A stretch of DNA of 64,000 nt from Macrostomum hystrix (GCA_950097015.1 CATNEN010000028.1:682001-746000); one strand, 5' to 3'; counted from the first letter of the stretch, positions 20,146-30,670 are shown. Notes: generated by a model from the letters alone, not told the origin. Made by a program: numbers and translations.

Positions 20146-21655
20146 CATATATTGTCACTTCATTGCCATAGAGGTCTGTCACTCCAAAGTCATAGAGGCC
20201 TGGCACTCCATAAATATAGAGGCCTGGCACTCCATTGCCATAGAGGTCTGTCACTCCAAAGTCATAGAGGCCTGGCACTCCATAAATATAGAGGCCTGGC
20301 ACTCCATTGCCATAGAGGTCTGTCACTCCAAAGTCATAGAGGCATGGCACTCCATAAATATAGAGGCCTGGCACTCCATTGCCATAGAGGTCTGTCACTC
20401 CAAAGTCATAGAGGCCTGGCACTCCATAAATATAGAGGCCTGGCACTCCATAAATATAGAGGCCTGGCACTCCATTGCCATAGAGGTCTGTCACTCCAAA
20501 GTCATAGAGGCCTGGCACTCCATAAATATAGAGGCCTGGCACTCCATTGCCATAGAGGTCTGTCACTCCAAAGTCATAGAGGTCTGTCACTCCAAAGTCA
20601 TAGAGGCATGGCACTCCATAAATATAGAGGCCTGGCACTCCATTGCCATAGAGGTCTGTCACTCCAAAGTCATAGAGGCCTGGCACTCCATAAATATAGA
20701 GGCCTGGCACTCCATAAATATAGAGGCCTGGCACTCCATTGCCATAGAGGTCTGTCACTCCAAAGTCATAGAGGCATGGCACTCCATAAATATAGAGGCC
20801 TGGCACTCCATAAATATAGAGGCCTGGCACTCCATTGCCATAGAGGTCTGTCACTCCAAAGTCATAGAGGCATGGCACTCCATAAATATAGAGGCCTGGC
20901 ACTCCATAAATATAGAGGCCTGGCACTCCATTGCCATAGAGGTCTGTCACTCCAAAGTCATAGAGGCATGGCACTCCATAAATATAGAGGCCTGGCACTC
21001 CATTGCCATAGAGGTCTGTCACTCCAAAGTCATAGAGGCATGGCACTCCATAAATATAGAGGCCTGGCACTCCATAAATATAGAGGCCTGGCACTCCATT
21101 GCCATAGAGGTCTGTCACTCCAAAGTCATAGAGGCATGGCACTCCATAAATATAGAGGCCTGGCACTCCATTGCCATAGAGGTCTGTCACTCCAAAGTCA
21201 TAGAGGCCTGGCACTCCATAAATATAGAGGCCTGGCACTCCATTGCCATAGAGGTCTGTCACTCCAAAGTCATAGAGGCATGGCACTCCATTGCCATAGA
21301 GGTCTGTCACTCCAAAGTCATAGAGGCATGGCACTCCATAAATATAGAGGCCTGTCACTCCAAAGTCATAGAGGCCTGGCACTCCATAAATATAGAGGCC
21401 TGTCACTACAAAGTCATAGAGGCATGGCACTCCATAAATATAGAGGCCTGTCACTCCAAAGTCATAGAGGCCTGGCACTCCGTAAATATAGAGGTCTGTC
21501 ACTACAAAGTCATAGAGGCATGGCACTCCATAAATATAGAGGCCTGTCACTCCAAAGTCATAGAGGCCTGGCACTCCGTAAATATAGAGGTCTGTCACTA
21601 CAAAGTCATAGAGGCCTGGCACTCCATTGCCATTGAGGTCTGTCACTCCATTTCA
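20146..21655. repeat. 24-bp minisatellite with 72-bp higher-order structure
   Basis: Three related 24-mers alternate: GGCACTCCATAAATATAGAG, GGCACTCCATTGCCATAGAG and GTCACTCCAAAGTCATAGAG (each plus GYCT). The usual trimer order gives a 72-bp higher-order unit, with dimer and tetramer variants. The 24-bp period leaves both strands open for about 500 codons without being a gene. Confidence 0.95.
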
Positions 21656-22084
21656 GTAGTTGATGATGCCTCACAATAATCATGCATATAACTATCTGAA
21701 GATCATGCACTGCTGAGAAATTCCATTCAGTCAGAATGCACAAATTGATCATCGAATATCCTAACAGTGCAGCGCAGTTTCTACTTGCAGCCGCGGATAA
21801 TAGCCAACAATGTCAACATAAGAACAAGCAGATTAAAGGCAAGATTATTAAGCACTGAGCACCGCAAACTCAGCTTAGATTAGTGGATTAGAGAGGCTGG
21901 TCCAGTGCCGAGAGGCGCCGGTGATTATTAGGCTGGATTAGCGCCTTAATCCACATTGCTATATGCCAAGTAGGTTATCAAATAGACTGCTAGACGTTTT
22001 TGGGGTGAAGAATGGATTAAAAATTAATCTGCACAGTCTCATCTTTAAGAATTTTTTGTCTCTCTCTTTAGTTTCCTATAGCTC
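21656..22084. other. intergenic sequence
   Basis: No exon recognised. It contains a small hairpin (GGATTA...TAATCC near 21933-21950). Confidence 0.4.
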
Positions 22085-22165
22085 CCATTCATGCCAACCT
22101 CCAAGTCACGGTTTGGAGTCTACAGTGCCTGACGATGAGAATGTCAGGGCAGATGTACACATCTG
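22085..22165 (+). mobile_element. SINE family A body fragment
   Basis: CCAACCTCCAAGTCACGG and GTGCCTGACGATGAGAATGT with CAGGGCAGATGTACACATCT match the middle of the family A SINE at 55515-55590. Neither head nor tail is present; the sequence runs straight into the next array. Confidence 0.8.
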
Positions 22166-23345
22166 TGTGAGAGTGTGCCTGAGTTCAGTATCTGTGTGTG
22201 AGAGTGTGCCTGAGTTCAATATCTGTGTGTGAGAGTGTGTCTGAGTTCAGTATCTGTGTGTGAGAGTGTGCCTGAGTTCAATATCTGTGTGTGAGAGTGT
22301 GTCTGAGTTCAGTATCTGTGTGTGAGAGTGTGTCTGAGTTCAGTATCTGTGTGTGAGAGTGTGTCTGAGTTCAGTATCTGTGTGTGAGAGTGTGTCTGAG
22401 TTCAGTATCTGTGTGTGAGAGTGTGTCTGAGTTCAGTATCTGTGTGTGAGAGTGTGTCTGAGTTCAGTATCTGTGTGTGAGAGTGTGTCTGAGTTCAGTA
22501 TCTGTGTGTGAGAGTGTGTCTGAGTTCAGTATCTGTGTGTGTGTCTGAGTTCAGTATCTGTGTGTGTGTGTGTGCCTGAGTTCAGTATCTGTGTGTGTGC
22601 CTGAGTTCAGTATCTGTGTGTGTGTCTGAGTTCAGTATCTGTGTGTGTGTGTGTGTGCCTGAGTTCAGTATCTGTGTGTGTGCCTGATTTCAGTATCTGT
22701 GTGTGTGCCTGAGTTCAGTATCTGTGTGTGTGCCTGAGTTCAGTATCTGTGTGTGTGTCTGAGTTCAGTATCTGTGTGTGTGTGTGCCTGAGTTCAGTAT
22801 CTGTGTGTGTGCCTGAGTTCAGTATCTGTGTGTGAGAGTGTGTCTGAGTTCAGTATCTGTGTGTGTGTCTGAGTTCAGTATCTGTGTGTGTGTCTGAGTT
22901 CAGTATCTGTGTGTGTGTGTGTGCCTGAGTTCAGTATCTGTGTGTGTGCCTGATTTCAGTATCTGTGTGTGTGCCTGAGTTCAGTATCTGTGTGTGTGTG
23001 TGTGCCTGAGTTCAGTATCTGTGTGTGTGTCTGAGTTCAGTATCTGTGTGTGTGTGTGCCTGAGTTCAGTATCTGTGTGTGTGCCTGAGTTCAGTATCTG
23101 TGTGTGAGAGTGTGTCTGAGTTCAGTATCTGTGTGTGTGTCTGAGTTCAGTATGTGTGTGTGTATGCCTGAGTTCAGTATCTGTGTGTGTGTGTGCCTGA
23201 GTTCAGTATGTGTGTGTGTGTCTGAGTTCAGTATCTGTGTGTGTGTCTGAGTTCAGTATCTGTGTGTGTGTGTGCCTGAGTTCAGTATCTGTGTGTGTGC
23301 CTGAGTTCAGTATCTGTGTGTGTGCCTGAGTTCAGTATCTGTGTC
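22160..23345. repeat. ~31-bp/GT-rich minisatellite grown from a SINE
   Basis: Units such as CTGAGTTCAGTATCTGTGTG plus TGAGAGTGTGT, with later units shortened or extended by (GT)n. The unit corresponds to the SINE segment GTGTGCCTGCGTACGGTATC (55590-55612) and begins in phase with the SINE fragment immediately to the left. Confidence 0.92.
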
Positions 23346-23938
23346 ACACACGGCTATCTCAGATTCGAACTTGGGTGATTCAGCCGATAACCAGCACATA
23401 GCATTTCCAATCACTCCATCATATTCCTGCGTAGATATATGTTCCCATGTAGGTCGTATTTTTTATATTTGGCTCTCTTTGTTGTTACCAGTGAATGGCT
23501 TTTAGCCAAACAGTCTTACAATCTTAATACATAGAAAACTGGTCTATTCGTAGTTAATTAAAATTAGGAAAGTTGAATCTCTTATTTGTGAGCATAGCTA
23601 TTGATAGCGGAATGAATAAAGTTAACGGCCTCACTATCAAGTATATAGTAGCAAATTAATAATACATAGATATGATAAAGTCATTCTGAATGAGACGGGA
23701 CAGCTTCTTCCAATAGTGTCTCCTCCAATCTCCCCCATCCCCTCGTTTGCATCCCCTTCCAGATTGAGTCGGCTCTGGAGTTTCAACCAATGGCCGGGAT
23801 TCGCAATATAAAAAAAATTGTCCATAAATTTCTGGCCACATCTGGACGAGCTGAGATTCTTCACTTTAGTGGAGTTCGCAGTCAATTTGGAGTTGGTTAT
23901 CTTTCGCGTCAAACTGGTTCTTCGTTAACCAACTGCAG
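23346..23938 (+). other. putative promoter and 5' UTR exon of the secreted-peptide gene
   Basis: A consensus donor at 23938/23939 (AACTGCAG then GTGAGT) pairs with the acceptor CTCCTCACAG at 24030, five bases before the ATG at 24036. I infer a 5' non-coding exon ending at 23938; its start is unknown. Confidence 0.4.
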
Positions 23939-24035
23939 GTGAGTAAAATATGAATGAGTTCTTTATGTCTGCCAGTCGGCACTAATTCATAATTGCTATA
24001 TTGATTCACTGCAACATTGGCTCCTCACAGGCACC

Positions 24036-25153
24036 ATGAGATTTGCCGCGCAGGTTCTGGTAGCGCTTATGTTTGCCACGGCTGCATCTGGTCTTATTGA
24101 GGCAGCATTCGCACCTGCCGATGCAGACTCGGGTGAGTTCGATCTAGAACTATACAACTATAAAAAAATCCCATTTTCTTTAACTCCCAAAATGACTTAC
24201 TTGGCATTCACCAAATGTCAAAGTGATGGATAAAATTGGTAAATCATTATGAACAGAATCAGAAATTTCTGATCTGACAGATTTGTGTCAGAAATCCGAT
24301 TTAGAATGAGACTGAAATTTGACACGATCCACAAATTGGCAATTATCATTTCAATGTGCTCAAATTACACGAGATGAAATCGTAAATACTTCGATAACTC
24401 GTTGATAGAATACCTTTTTAAGGCGTAGCTTTAGTGATTCGTTCACGTTTTTTTACAAATGAGTTCCAGCGAATTTGAAAATTTCTATACATTTTGACAC
24501 CCCTGTGAAATAAAAAAAAACACAAAGAATAGTCACGCGAGAGACAAGACGGGAGAGATAAGACACGGGAGAGACAAGATAGCTAGGAGAGAGACAAGAC
24601 ATGAGAGAGATGAGACACAGGAAAGATGAGACAGGGAAGAGATGAGACAGGGGAGAGATGAGACGGAAAAGACGAGACACAGGAGAGATAAGATAAGGGA
24701 GAGATGAGATGAGACCCCAGAAAGATTAGAGACGGGAGAGATGAGACCAGGAATAAATGAGATGAGAGGGAGAGATATGAGAAACGAAAGCGATGATTAT
24801 TTTTAATTAAAAAAGCCTTCAAACTACTCATCAACCGGCCGAACCAGTAGTATGAAGCACCGCCTCTGCTCCGTCTCGCATCAACAGACGAGCAACAGCA
24901 GCAACAGCAGCAGCAGCAGCAGCTGGTGGCCGGCAGAAACTTTGTCAGTCTATTTGACAAGCGCGGAGTGGAGCTCACCGGTGACATGTACTGCTGCCTG
25001 AACAGCATCCCCGGCTGCTGTCGCCGACGCCGCCGTCGCTCTATTCAAGAGCAGCCAGATGTGCTGGCTGCCTGCGGCTGCTGTCGGCGAAGTTCGTTCT
25101 CCGCTGAGTCGGCCTGCTGCCGCGTCTGCGCGAGTCTATTGTCAGAAGCTTGA
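24036..25153 (+). CDS. secreted cysteine-rich peptide precursor, unrecognised family
   Basis: Exons 24036-24132 and 24888-25153 join in phase 1 (donor CGG-GTGAGT, acceptor CATCAACAG) to give 120 aa. The N-terminus is a signal peptide (MRFAAQVLVALMFATAASG). It is followed by an acidic spacer, ten Gln, a Lys-Arg site at 57-58, a CC-x6-CC block (68-77), six Arg (78-83) and a second Cys-rich block (C95, C97, C98, C109, C110, C113), ending LLSEA. Dibasic and polybasic sites around the CC-x6-CC block suggest processing to a small disulfide peptide, such as a hormone, neuropeptide or other secreted factor. I cannot assign a family or receptor. The ten-cysteine total and the signal peptide are seen; processing is inferred. 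The intron contains a short piece of the purine-rich repeat that expands downstream. Confidence 0.65.
24535..24795. repeat. purine-rich minisatellite, intronic block
   Basis: Degenerate GGGAGAGATGAGACAGGAGA-type units inside the intron of the secreted-peptide gene. The unit is the same as that of the large array at 25425-26415. Confidence 0.85.
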
Positions 25154-25424
25154 CGAATGGATTTGATGGACAAACAGACCCCACAGAATGTGCAAAATGT
25201 GTGTTTGTGTGTCCGGGTCATTCTAATCTGTTTGTTATCTGCACTTTTGAAGAACTCTGTCTAACAGTTATTAACTACTATTTCACGCAAAGTCAAGGAT
25301 TCCTAATAATAAACCTCACGGAATCGAGAGACATTGCGACAGGGTTTTAGTTCTCCGTCTTTAATTTATCGACTGAGGACTTCGTGCAGCGTGAAAACTG
25401 AACCTCATCGAGTGCAAGTGATGA
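25154..25424. other. 3' flank of the secreted-peptide gene
   Basis: Contains AATAAA at 25308-25313 (CTAATAATAAACC), a candidate polyadenylation signal about 155 bp after the stop. Confidence 0.5.
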
Positions 25425-26415
25425 GAATGGGAAGAGATGCGACAGGGAAGAAATAAGACAGGGGAGGGATGAGACAGGGAAGAAATAAGACAGGGGAGGG
25501 ATGAGACAGGGAAGAGATGAGCAAAGAAGAGATGAGACGGAAAATAGATAAGACAGGGCAGAAATGAGACACAGGAGAGATGAAAAGGGGAGAAATGAGA
25601 CACAGGAGAGATGAAAAGGGGAGAGATGAGACACGGAGAGATGAGATAGGGGAGAAATGAGACACAGGAGAGATGAAAAGGGGAGAGATGAGACACGGAG
25701 AGATGAGACACAGAAGAGATAAAAAGGAGAGAGATGAGACAGGGGAGAAATGAGACACAGGAGAGATGAAAAGGGGAGAGATGAGATACAGGAGAGATGA
25801 AAAGGGGAGAAATGAGACACAGGAGAGATGAAAAGGGGAGAGATGAGACACAGAAGAGATGAAAAGGAGAGAGATGAGACGGGAGAAATGAGACACAGGA
25901 GAGATGAAAAGGGGAGAGATGAGACAGGGGAGAGATGAGACAGGGGAGATGAAAAGGGGAGAGATGAGACACAGAAGAGATGAAAAGGAGAGAGATGAGA
26001 CAGGGGAGAAATGAGACACAGGAGAGATGAAAAGGGGAGAAATGAGACACAGGAGAGATGAAAAGGGGAGAAATGAGACACAGGAGAGATGAAAAGGGGA
26101 GAGATGAGACACAGAAGAGATGAAAAGGAGAGAGATGAGACAGGGGAGAGATGAGACACGGGAGAGATGAGACACGGAGAGATGAGACACGGAGAGATGA
26201 GACAGGGGAGAGATGAGACATGGAGAGATGAGACAAGCGATAAAGGAGACAGTGGAGAGTTGAGACACGGGAGATGAGACACGGGAGATGAGACACGGGA
26301 GATGAGACACGGGAGATGAGACACGGGAGAGATGAGACATGGAGAGATGAGACAGGGGAGAGATGAGACATGGAGAGATGAGACACGGGAGATGAGACAC
26401 GGGAGAGATGAGTCG
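25425..26415. repeat. purine-rich minisatellite, main block
   Basis: Units such as GAGATGAGACACAGGAGAGA and GATGAAAAGGGGAGAAATGA. One strand is almost entirely purine. Block duplications of about 60-100 bp are visible. Confidence 0.94.
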
Positions 26416-26649
26416 GTCTGAACTAGTATAGGCAGTCCTGGGGAATCAGTTCTAGAAACAAAATCAGAGTCATGCCTGAGTAAGCTGCCTATAGCTTGAT
26501 CGATTCAAGAGCCGCGGGAAACAACTATTGATAACTTGTTCGCCAAATTACCATCGACAAATGCGGATCAACCGTCATTAAGCTCCAAGGTATAGACTGA
26601 AAGACTTCGTTATATATATTCCAAAAATTACCATGATTTTCCTAATCTT

Positions 26650-27670
26650 ATCGATTTCTGTGGTAATGTAGCTCGCTTTAAAAGTAGCAAAAGAGCAAAC
26701 GTCAAAACAAACATTGATTCTATTTAAACTGCCGACGCGTTTCGTCCAAAGCGGACATCTTCAGGGCAAACAAGCCGTTTGCCCGAAAACCGAAAATGTA
26801 TTTAAATTGAATCGAAAAAAATATTGAGCGAACAAAACATGTACATTCTGTAAACTTTTATATCAACGAACCAATCAGTGAAGAGGGTGCATCCACCTCA
26901 CCACCGCGCACAACGAGATAAAAAAATTCAGAGTTGCTGCTCTCACAAGCTGAACGTTCAAGCTTGGGTTGTACTTCCTAATTTACCTAGCTTCCAACAA
27001 TTTTAGCTTTTTATCGTTGTTACATCCATCCATCACCTTGAACAACTGCATAGGCTCACAGTCACAACACGCCTTGCACACGAATAGGTGGTCTTTAGTG
27101 GCCGAAGACGCAAGCCAGTGCTCCCTCACCCTCTTGTGCAGATGCCGTTTCGTTTTTCCGATATAGGAAACACCCTGATCAACAGAGCATTGAAGTTGAT
27201 AGACGACACCAGCCTTCAGAGGGAGAGGAACACTAGATTTGACCCTGCTCGCGTAGCGCGCAATCTTTTCAGTCGTGAACACAACTGTAATTTTGCAATT
27301 GAGCAGTCTAAAAAACCTCTTTTCTAACTTATTTTTAAAATCAATCGAAGCGGATCCAAGAAATGGTAAAATCATCAGCGAGACCGAAGAGTCCGTCTCT
27401 GAGCCTTTCCCGTGTTGCAAGCAGGACACTTTTTCAGAAACAAACCGGTTAAAAATACGGCTAACAAACTCAAACGGATAGCCATTCGATTTAAGGGTTC
27501 TAGTCAGAGAAATGACTTCCTGATGGAACAGCGCCCAAGAACTGCAAACAACATAAGCCCTGTGAAGCAAACACCTAACCAGACCAGATTTCCATTGGAT
27601 TGGGCAAAGCGCATTGAAATTCAGCATTAAGCCAGTAAACGTGGGTTTATCGATTTCTGCGATCGAGAAA
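26650..27670 (-). mobile_element. 5'-truncated Penelope-like retroelement
   Basis: The coding part ends with a stop at 26983. It starts in frame near 27660 with KPTFTGLM, the conserved C-terminal motif of the Penelope reverse-transcriptase region. It continues with SGLVRCLLHRAYVVCSSWALF and a GIY-YIG endonuclease domain: VVYQLQC (VVY replacing GIY), then SYIGKTKRHLHKRVREH about ten residues on. The catalytic fingers of the reverse transcriptase are missing, so the copy is dead on arrival and cannot move by itself. The 3' part (26982 to about 26700) carries a hammerhead-like ribozyme motif typical of these elements. The 5' break lies next to a 24-bp tandem array. Confidence 0.85.
26727..26770 (-). 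ncRNA. minimal type I hammerhead ribozyme-like motif
   Basis: On the - strand the core CTGAAGA (26758-26764) fits CUGANGA. Helix II is GTCC/GGAC with a GCTTT loop, followed by GAAAC, a 2-bp helix III (AC/GT around GC) and a GTC cleavage triplet (26734-26736). Helix I is closed by GGCA (26730-26733) with TGCC (26765-26768). One extra T next to the core is the only clear departure. Minimal hammerheads of this layout are known in Penelope-like elements. Confidence 0.68.
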
Positions 27671-27769
27671 ACGACAAATGGCGGAAAATCTTTGCGGGAA
27701 GAGTCGCAGAATATATAACTTTAGCGACAGCCGACAGTGACTGTAAAGCCAAAAGATTCAAGACGTAGA

Positions 27770-28620
27770 ATCGCAGCAGGAGTCGTTGAGAGAATCGCAG
27801 CAGGAGACGTTGCAAGAATCGCAGCAGGAATACTAGCAAGAATCGCAGCAGGAGTCGTTGAGAGAATCGCAGCAGGAGACGTTGAAAGAATCGCAGCAGG
27901 AGACGTTAAAAGAATCGCAGCAGGAGACGTTGAAAGAATCGCAGCAGGAGACGTTGAAAGAATCGCAGCAGGAGTCGTTGAAAGAATCGCAGCAGGAATA
28001 CTAGCAAGAATCGCAGCAGGAGTCGTTGAGAGAATCGCAGCAGGAGACGTTGAAAGAATCGCAGCAGGAATACTAGCAAGAATCGCAGCAGGAGTCGTTG
28101 AGAGAATCGCAGCAGGAGACGTTGAAAGAATCGCAGCAGGAGACGTTGAAAGAATCGCAGCAGGAGACGTTGAAAGAATCGCAGCAGGAATACTAGCAAG
28201 AATCGCAGCAGGACTCGTTGCAAGAATCACAGCAGGAGTCGTTGAGAGAATCGCAGCAAGAGTCGTTGAGAGAATCGCAGCAAGAGTCGTTCAGAGAATC
28301 GCAGCAAGAGTCGTTGAGAGAATCGCAGCAAGAGTTGTTGAGAGAATCGCAGCAAGAGTCGTTGAGAGAATTGCAGCTGGAGACATTGCAAGAATCGCAG
28401 CAGGAATACTAGCAAGAATCGCAGCAGGAATACTAACAAGAATCGCAGCAGGAGTCGTTGCAAGAATCGCAGCAGGAGTCTCTGTTAGAATCGCAGCAGG
28501 AATACTAACAAGAATCGCAGCAGGAGTCGTTGCAAGAATCGCAGCAGGAGTCTTTGTTAGAATCGCAGCAGGAATACTAACAGGAATCGCAGCAGGAGTC
28601 GTTGCGAGAATTGCTTTCAT
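27770..28620. repeat. 24-bp CAG-rich minisatellite
   Basis: The unit is AGAATCGCAGCAGGAGTCGT plus TGAG, with an alternative GAAATACTAGCA end. It begins about 100 bp from the truncated 5' end of the Penelope-like element. Long open frames on both strands result from the 24-bp period. Confidence 0.94.
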
Positions 28621-29169
28621 AATCAGTTGACTAAAAACCCGCATAAGGAATTAAAAGGCAAATACGCTTGTACGAGTAAATGAGATGCCATTAAGATTAT
28701 AACAATCAATTACAAATACTAGAAAAGCAAGATTTCTAACTAAATCGTTGTCGAATTCGGTCGCAACAACAACTTTATCTCAGCTGCCTCTGCGCTTGGC
28801 AGAATAGCGATGTAAATAAGGAGGCCATTCGCTCCGCCCGACCTCTGTGTAGCTACACTTCACTAATTTCCAATCAGCATTGTTATTCACTTCCGAAATG
28901 TTGTCAGCGTTTTCTCTGTCAATTGAATTTGAGCGAAATTCTGGGAGAGTGGAGTGGAGGCTGGGCCCTGAAGTGAGGGGTGTCTGATCAATGGGCCGGG
29001 ATGCGAAGAGGAAGTCGGGGAATTTGTTTCTGCAGCAGACTGCAAGGCAGCCGCCAAGCAACTCGGGCCAGCATTTATTTTTGTGAAGCGAGTAAACTAA
29101 TTTGATTCCGCTGGCCTAAAAACTTCTGCTTCTTGGAGCTCTGCACTGCATCTGATTATTTATATTCTG
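28621..29169. other. intergenic sequence with undecided short open frames
   Basis: An acceptor-like site at 29040 (- strand, GGCTGCCTTGCAG) precedes a 50-codon frame to 28887, but there is no partner exon. No gene is called. Confidence 0.35.
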
Positions 29170-29605
29170 CTCACCGGAGTCAGTGAGCAGACATGGGAGT
29201 CAGTGTACAGGCATGGGAGTCAGTGGACAGTAATTGAAGTCAGTGGACAGTCATGGGAGTCAGTGAGCAGTCATGGGAGTCGGTGTACAGGCATGGGAGT
29301 CAGTGGACAGTAATTGGAGTCAGTGGACAGTCATGGGAGTCAGTGGACAGTCATGGGAATCAGGGAGCAGTCATTGGAGTCAGTGGACAGTCATAGGAGT
29401 CAGTGGACAGTCATGGGAGTCAGTGGACAGTCATGGGAGTAAGTGGACAGTCATGGGAGTCAGTGGACAGTCATGGGAGTCAGTGGACAGTCATGGGAGT
29501 CAGTGGACAGTCATGGGAATCAGTGAGCAGTCATTGGAGTCAGTGGACAGTCATAGGAGTCAGTGGACAGTCATGGGAATCAGTGAGCAGTCATGGGAAT
29601 CTGTC
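29170..29605. repeat. 20-bp minisatellite (copy B)
   Basis: About 21 copies of GAGTCAGTGGACAGTCATGG, which is the reverse complement of the 14.0-14.9 kb unit. It lies about 220 bp beyond the MESD stop codon. Confidence 0.95.
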
Positions 29606-29826
29606 ATTTGAGTCAGTGGGTGATCTAAAAAAACTTCAAAAACTTAAGTTTCGAAAATTGCAAACAATAATTTCGCTAGTGATAATCACGTTGGCCTTCA
29701 TTGACGAGTTTATTTATAAATCTATGGTTAAGTAGAGAGCGAATCAGGATGTGCCTAATCGACCTATGGCAGTCGATTTCTAAGGCGTGATAGAAAATGA
29801 TATTTAAAAAACAAAATATGCGTCCG

Positions 29827-30429
29827 TCACAGTTCAGTCTTCTTACCGGATGCTGCAGCTGAAGCGGCAGCTTTGGCAGCCTTCGCGGCCTTGTCAGCGG
29901 CGGCCACATCGGCAGCCGGTGCACCTCGACCTAGCACTGTATGACCCTCTATAGTGACGGAGTGACAATTCGGCTGGGCTAATAAGTACTCGCGCACTTT
30001 AACCACCTGGGAGCCGTCGAGGGCGACCAACTGGACATTGCCGTCCTCCGTTACGCGCCTAGTAGTCTCCATGTGGGCGTTAAACATTTCGAGCTGCCAG
30101 TTGCGCGACAGAGTCTCCAACCAATTGGAGTCGCGACCAACGGCGCCGGAGATCCGGACATTCAGCAGGATCGGCTGGCCCCGACTGGAATGCCGCAGAA
30201 TCAGCGTCGGGTCGGTGAGGTCGGCCTCCTTAGTGAGGTCCAACTGTGGACTGCGCCAGGCTGTGTCCTCTGGCTCGTAGTCCGGATCGGTCTCGTCCCA
30301 TTGCTTGTAGAGTTTCTCTAGATCGGCCTCGGTATAGGCGGATAGCGGCTTCCTCTCTGCGGCTGAGACACGGGCCAGGCTGTGACTGGCAACTGTCAGG
30401 GATAAGAGAAGCAGCAGGTGCCGCTTCAT
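29827..30429 (-). CDS. MESD: MESD, LRP-receptor chaperone of the ER
   Basis: A single coding exon of 200 aa. The signal peptide is MKRHLLLLLSLTVASHSLA. The family signature follows: YTEADLEKLYKQWDETDPDY, then LDLTKEADLTDPTLILRHSS, the beta-rich core (GQPILLNVRISG, WQLEMFNAHMETTRR, VQLVALDGSQ, VREYLLAQPNCHSVTIEGH) and an Ala/Lys-rich tail. The C-terminal KTEL resembles the ER-retrieval signal used by other luminal proteins. MESD/Boca helps fold the beta-propeller/EGF modules of LRP5/6-type receptors, so it acts in Wnt receptor biogenesis. I start at 30429; the upstream in-frame ATG at 30465 would bury the signal peptide. An acceptor-like CTTTTGCTTCAG just 5' may mark a 5' UTR intron or trans-splice site. 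A candidate AATAAA (-) lies near 29710. Confidence 0.88.
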   Translation of the reverse strand: MKRHLLLLLSLTVASHSLARVSAAERKPLSAYTEADLEKLYKQWDETDPDYEPEDTAWRSPQLDLTKEADLTDPTLILRHSSRGQPILLNVRISGAVGRDSNWLETLSRNWQLEMFNAHMETTRRVTEDGNVQLVALDGSQVVKVREYLLAQPNCHSVTIEGHTVLGRGAPAADVAAADKAAKAAKAAASAAASGKKTEL

Positions 30430-30494
30430 AACAGATCTTGCAAATGCCTGAAGCAAAAGAAACATTTGTTTAAAAACTTAATAACATTCTAAGT

Positions 30495-30670
30495 CGGGCT
30501 TGTCGCGCAATCTTTGAAAGTGCCAACCTCCAAGGCACAGTGACAGTGTACGCTGTCTGACGATGAGAAAGTCAGGGCAGGTGTAGCTCGTACACACCTG
30601 TGTGAGTGTGTGCTCAGGAGTCAGTGGAATGACAAGAATTGTCTCCTCGATGGCTGTCACCAAAAGATGT
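30495..30670 (+). mobile_element. SINE family A, headless copy
   Basis: It runs from GCCAACCTCCAAGGCACAGT through CTGACGATGAGAAAGTCAGG to GGCTGTCACCAAAAGATGT. The tRNA-like head is missing. It lies about 70 bp upstream of the MESD start codon, in antisense orientation to the gene. Confidence 0.85.

Noticed and set aside
20126-21679. Frames of about 500 codons on both strands
   Set aside because: Artefact of the 24-bp array with its 72-bp higher order.
28887-29039. 50-codon frame after a good acceptor on - (SAAETNSPTSSSHPGPLIRH...)
   Set aside because: No upstream exon in phase 0. MESD upstream already ends with its own KTEL and stop.
29827-29850. GGTAAG donor near the MESD 3' end that would allow an alternative C-terminus
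   Set aside because: The unspliced reading gives an ER-retrieval-type KTEL end, which suits MESD. The donor is probably coincidental.
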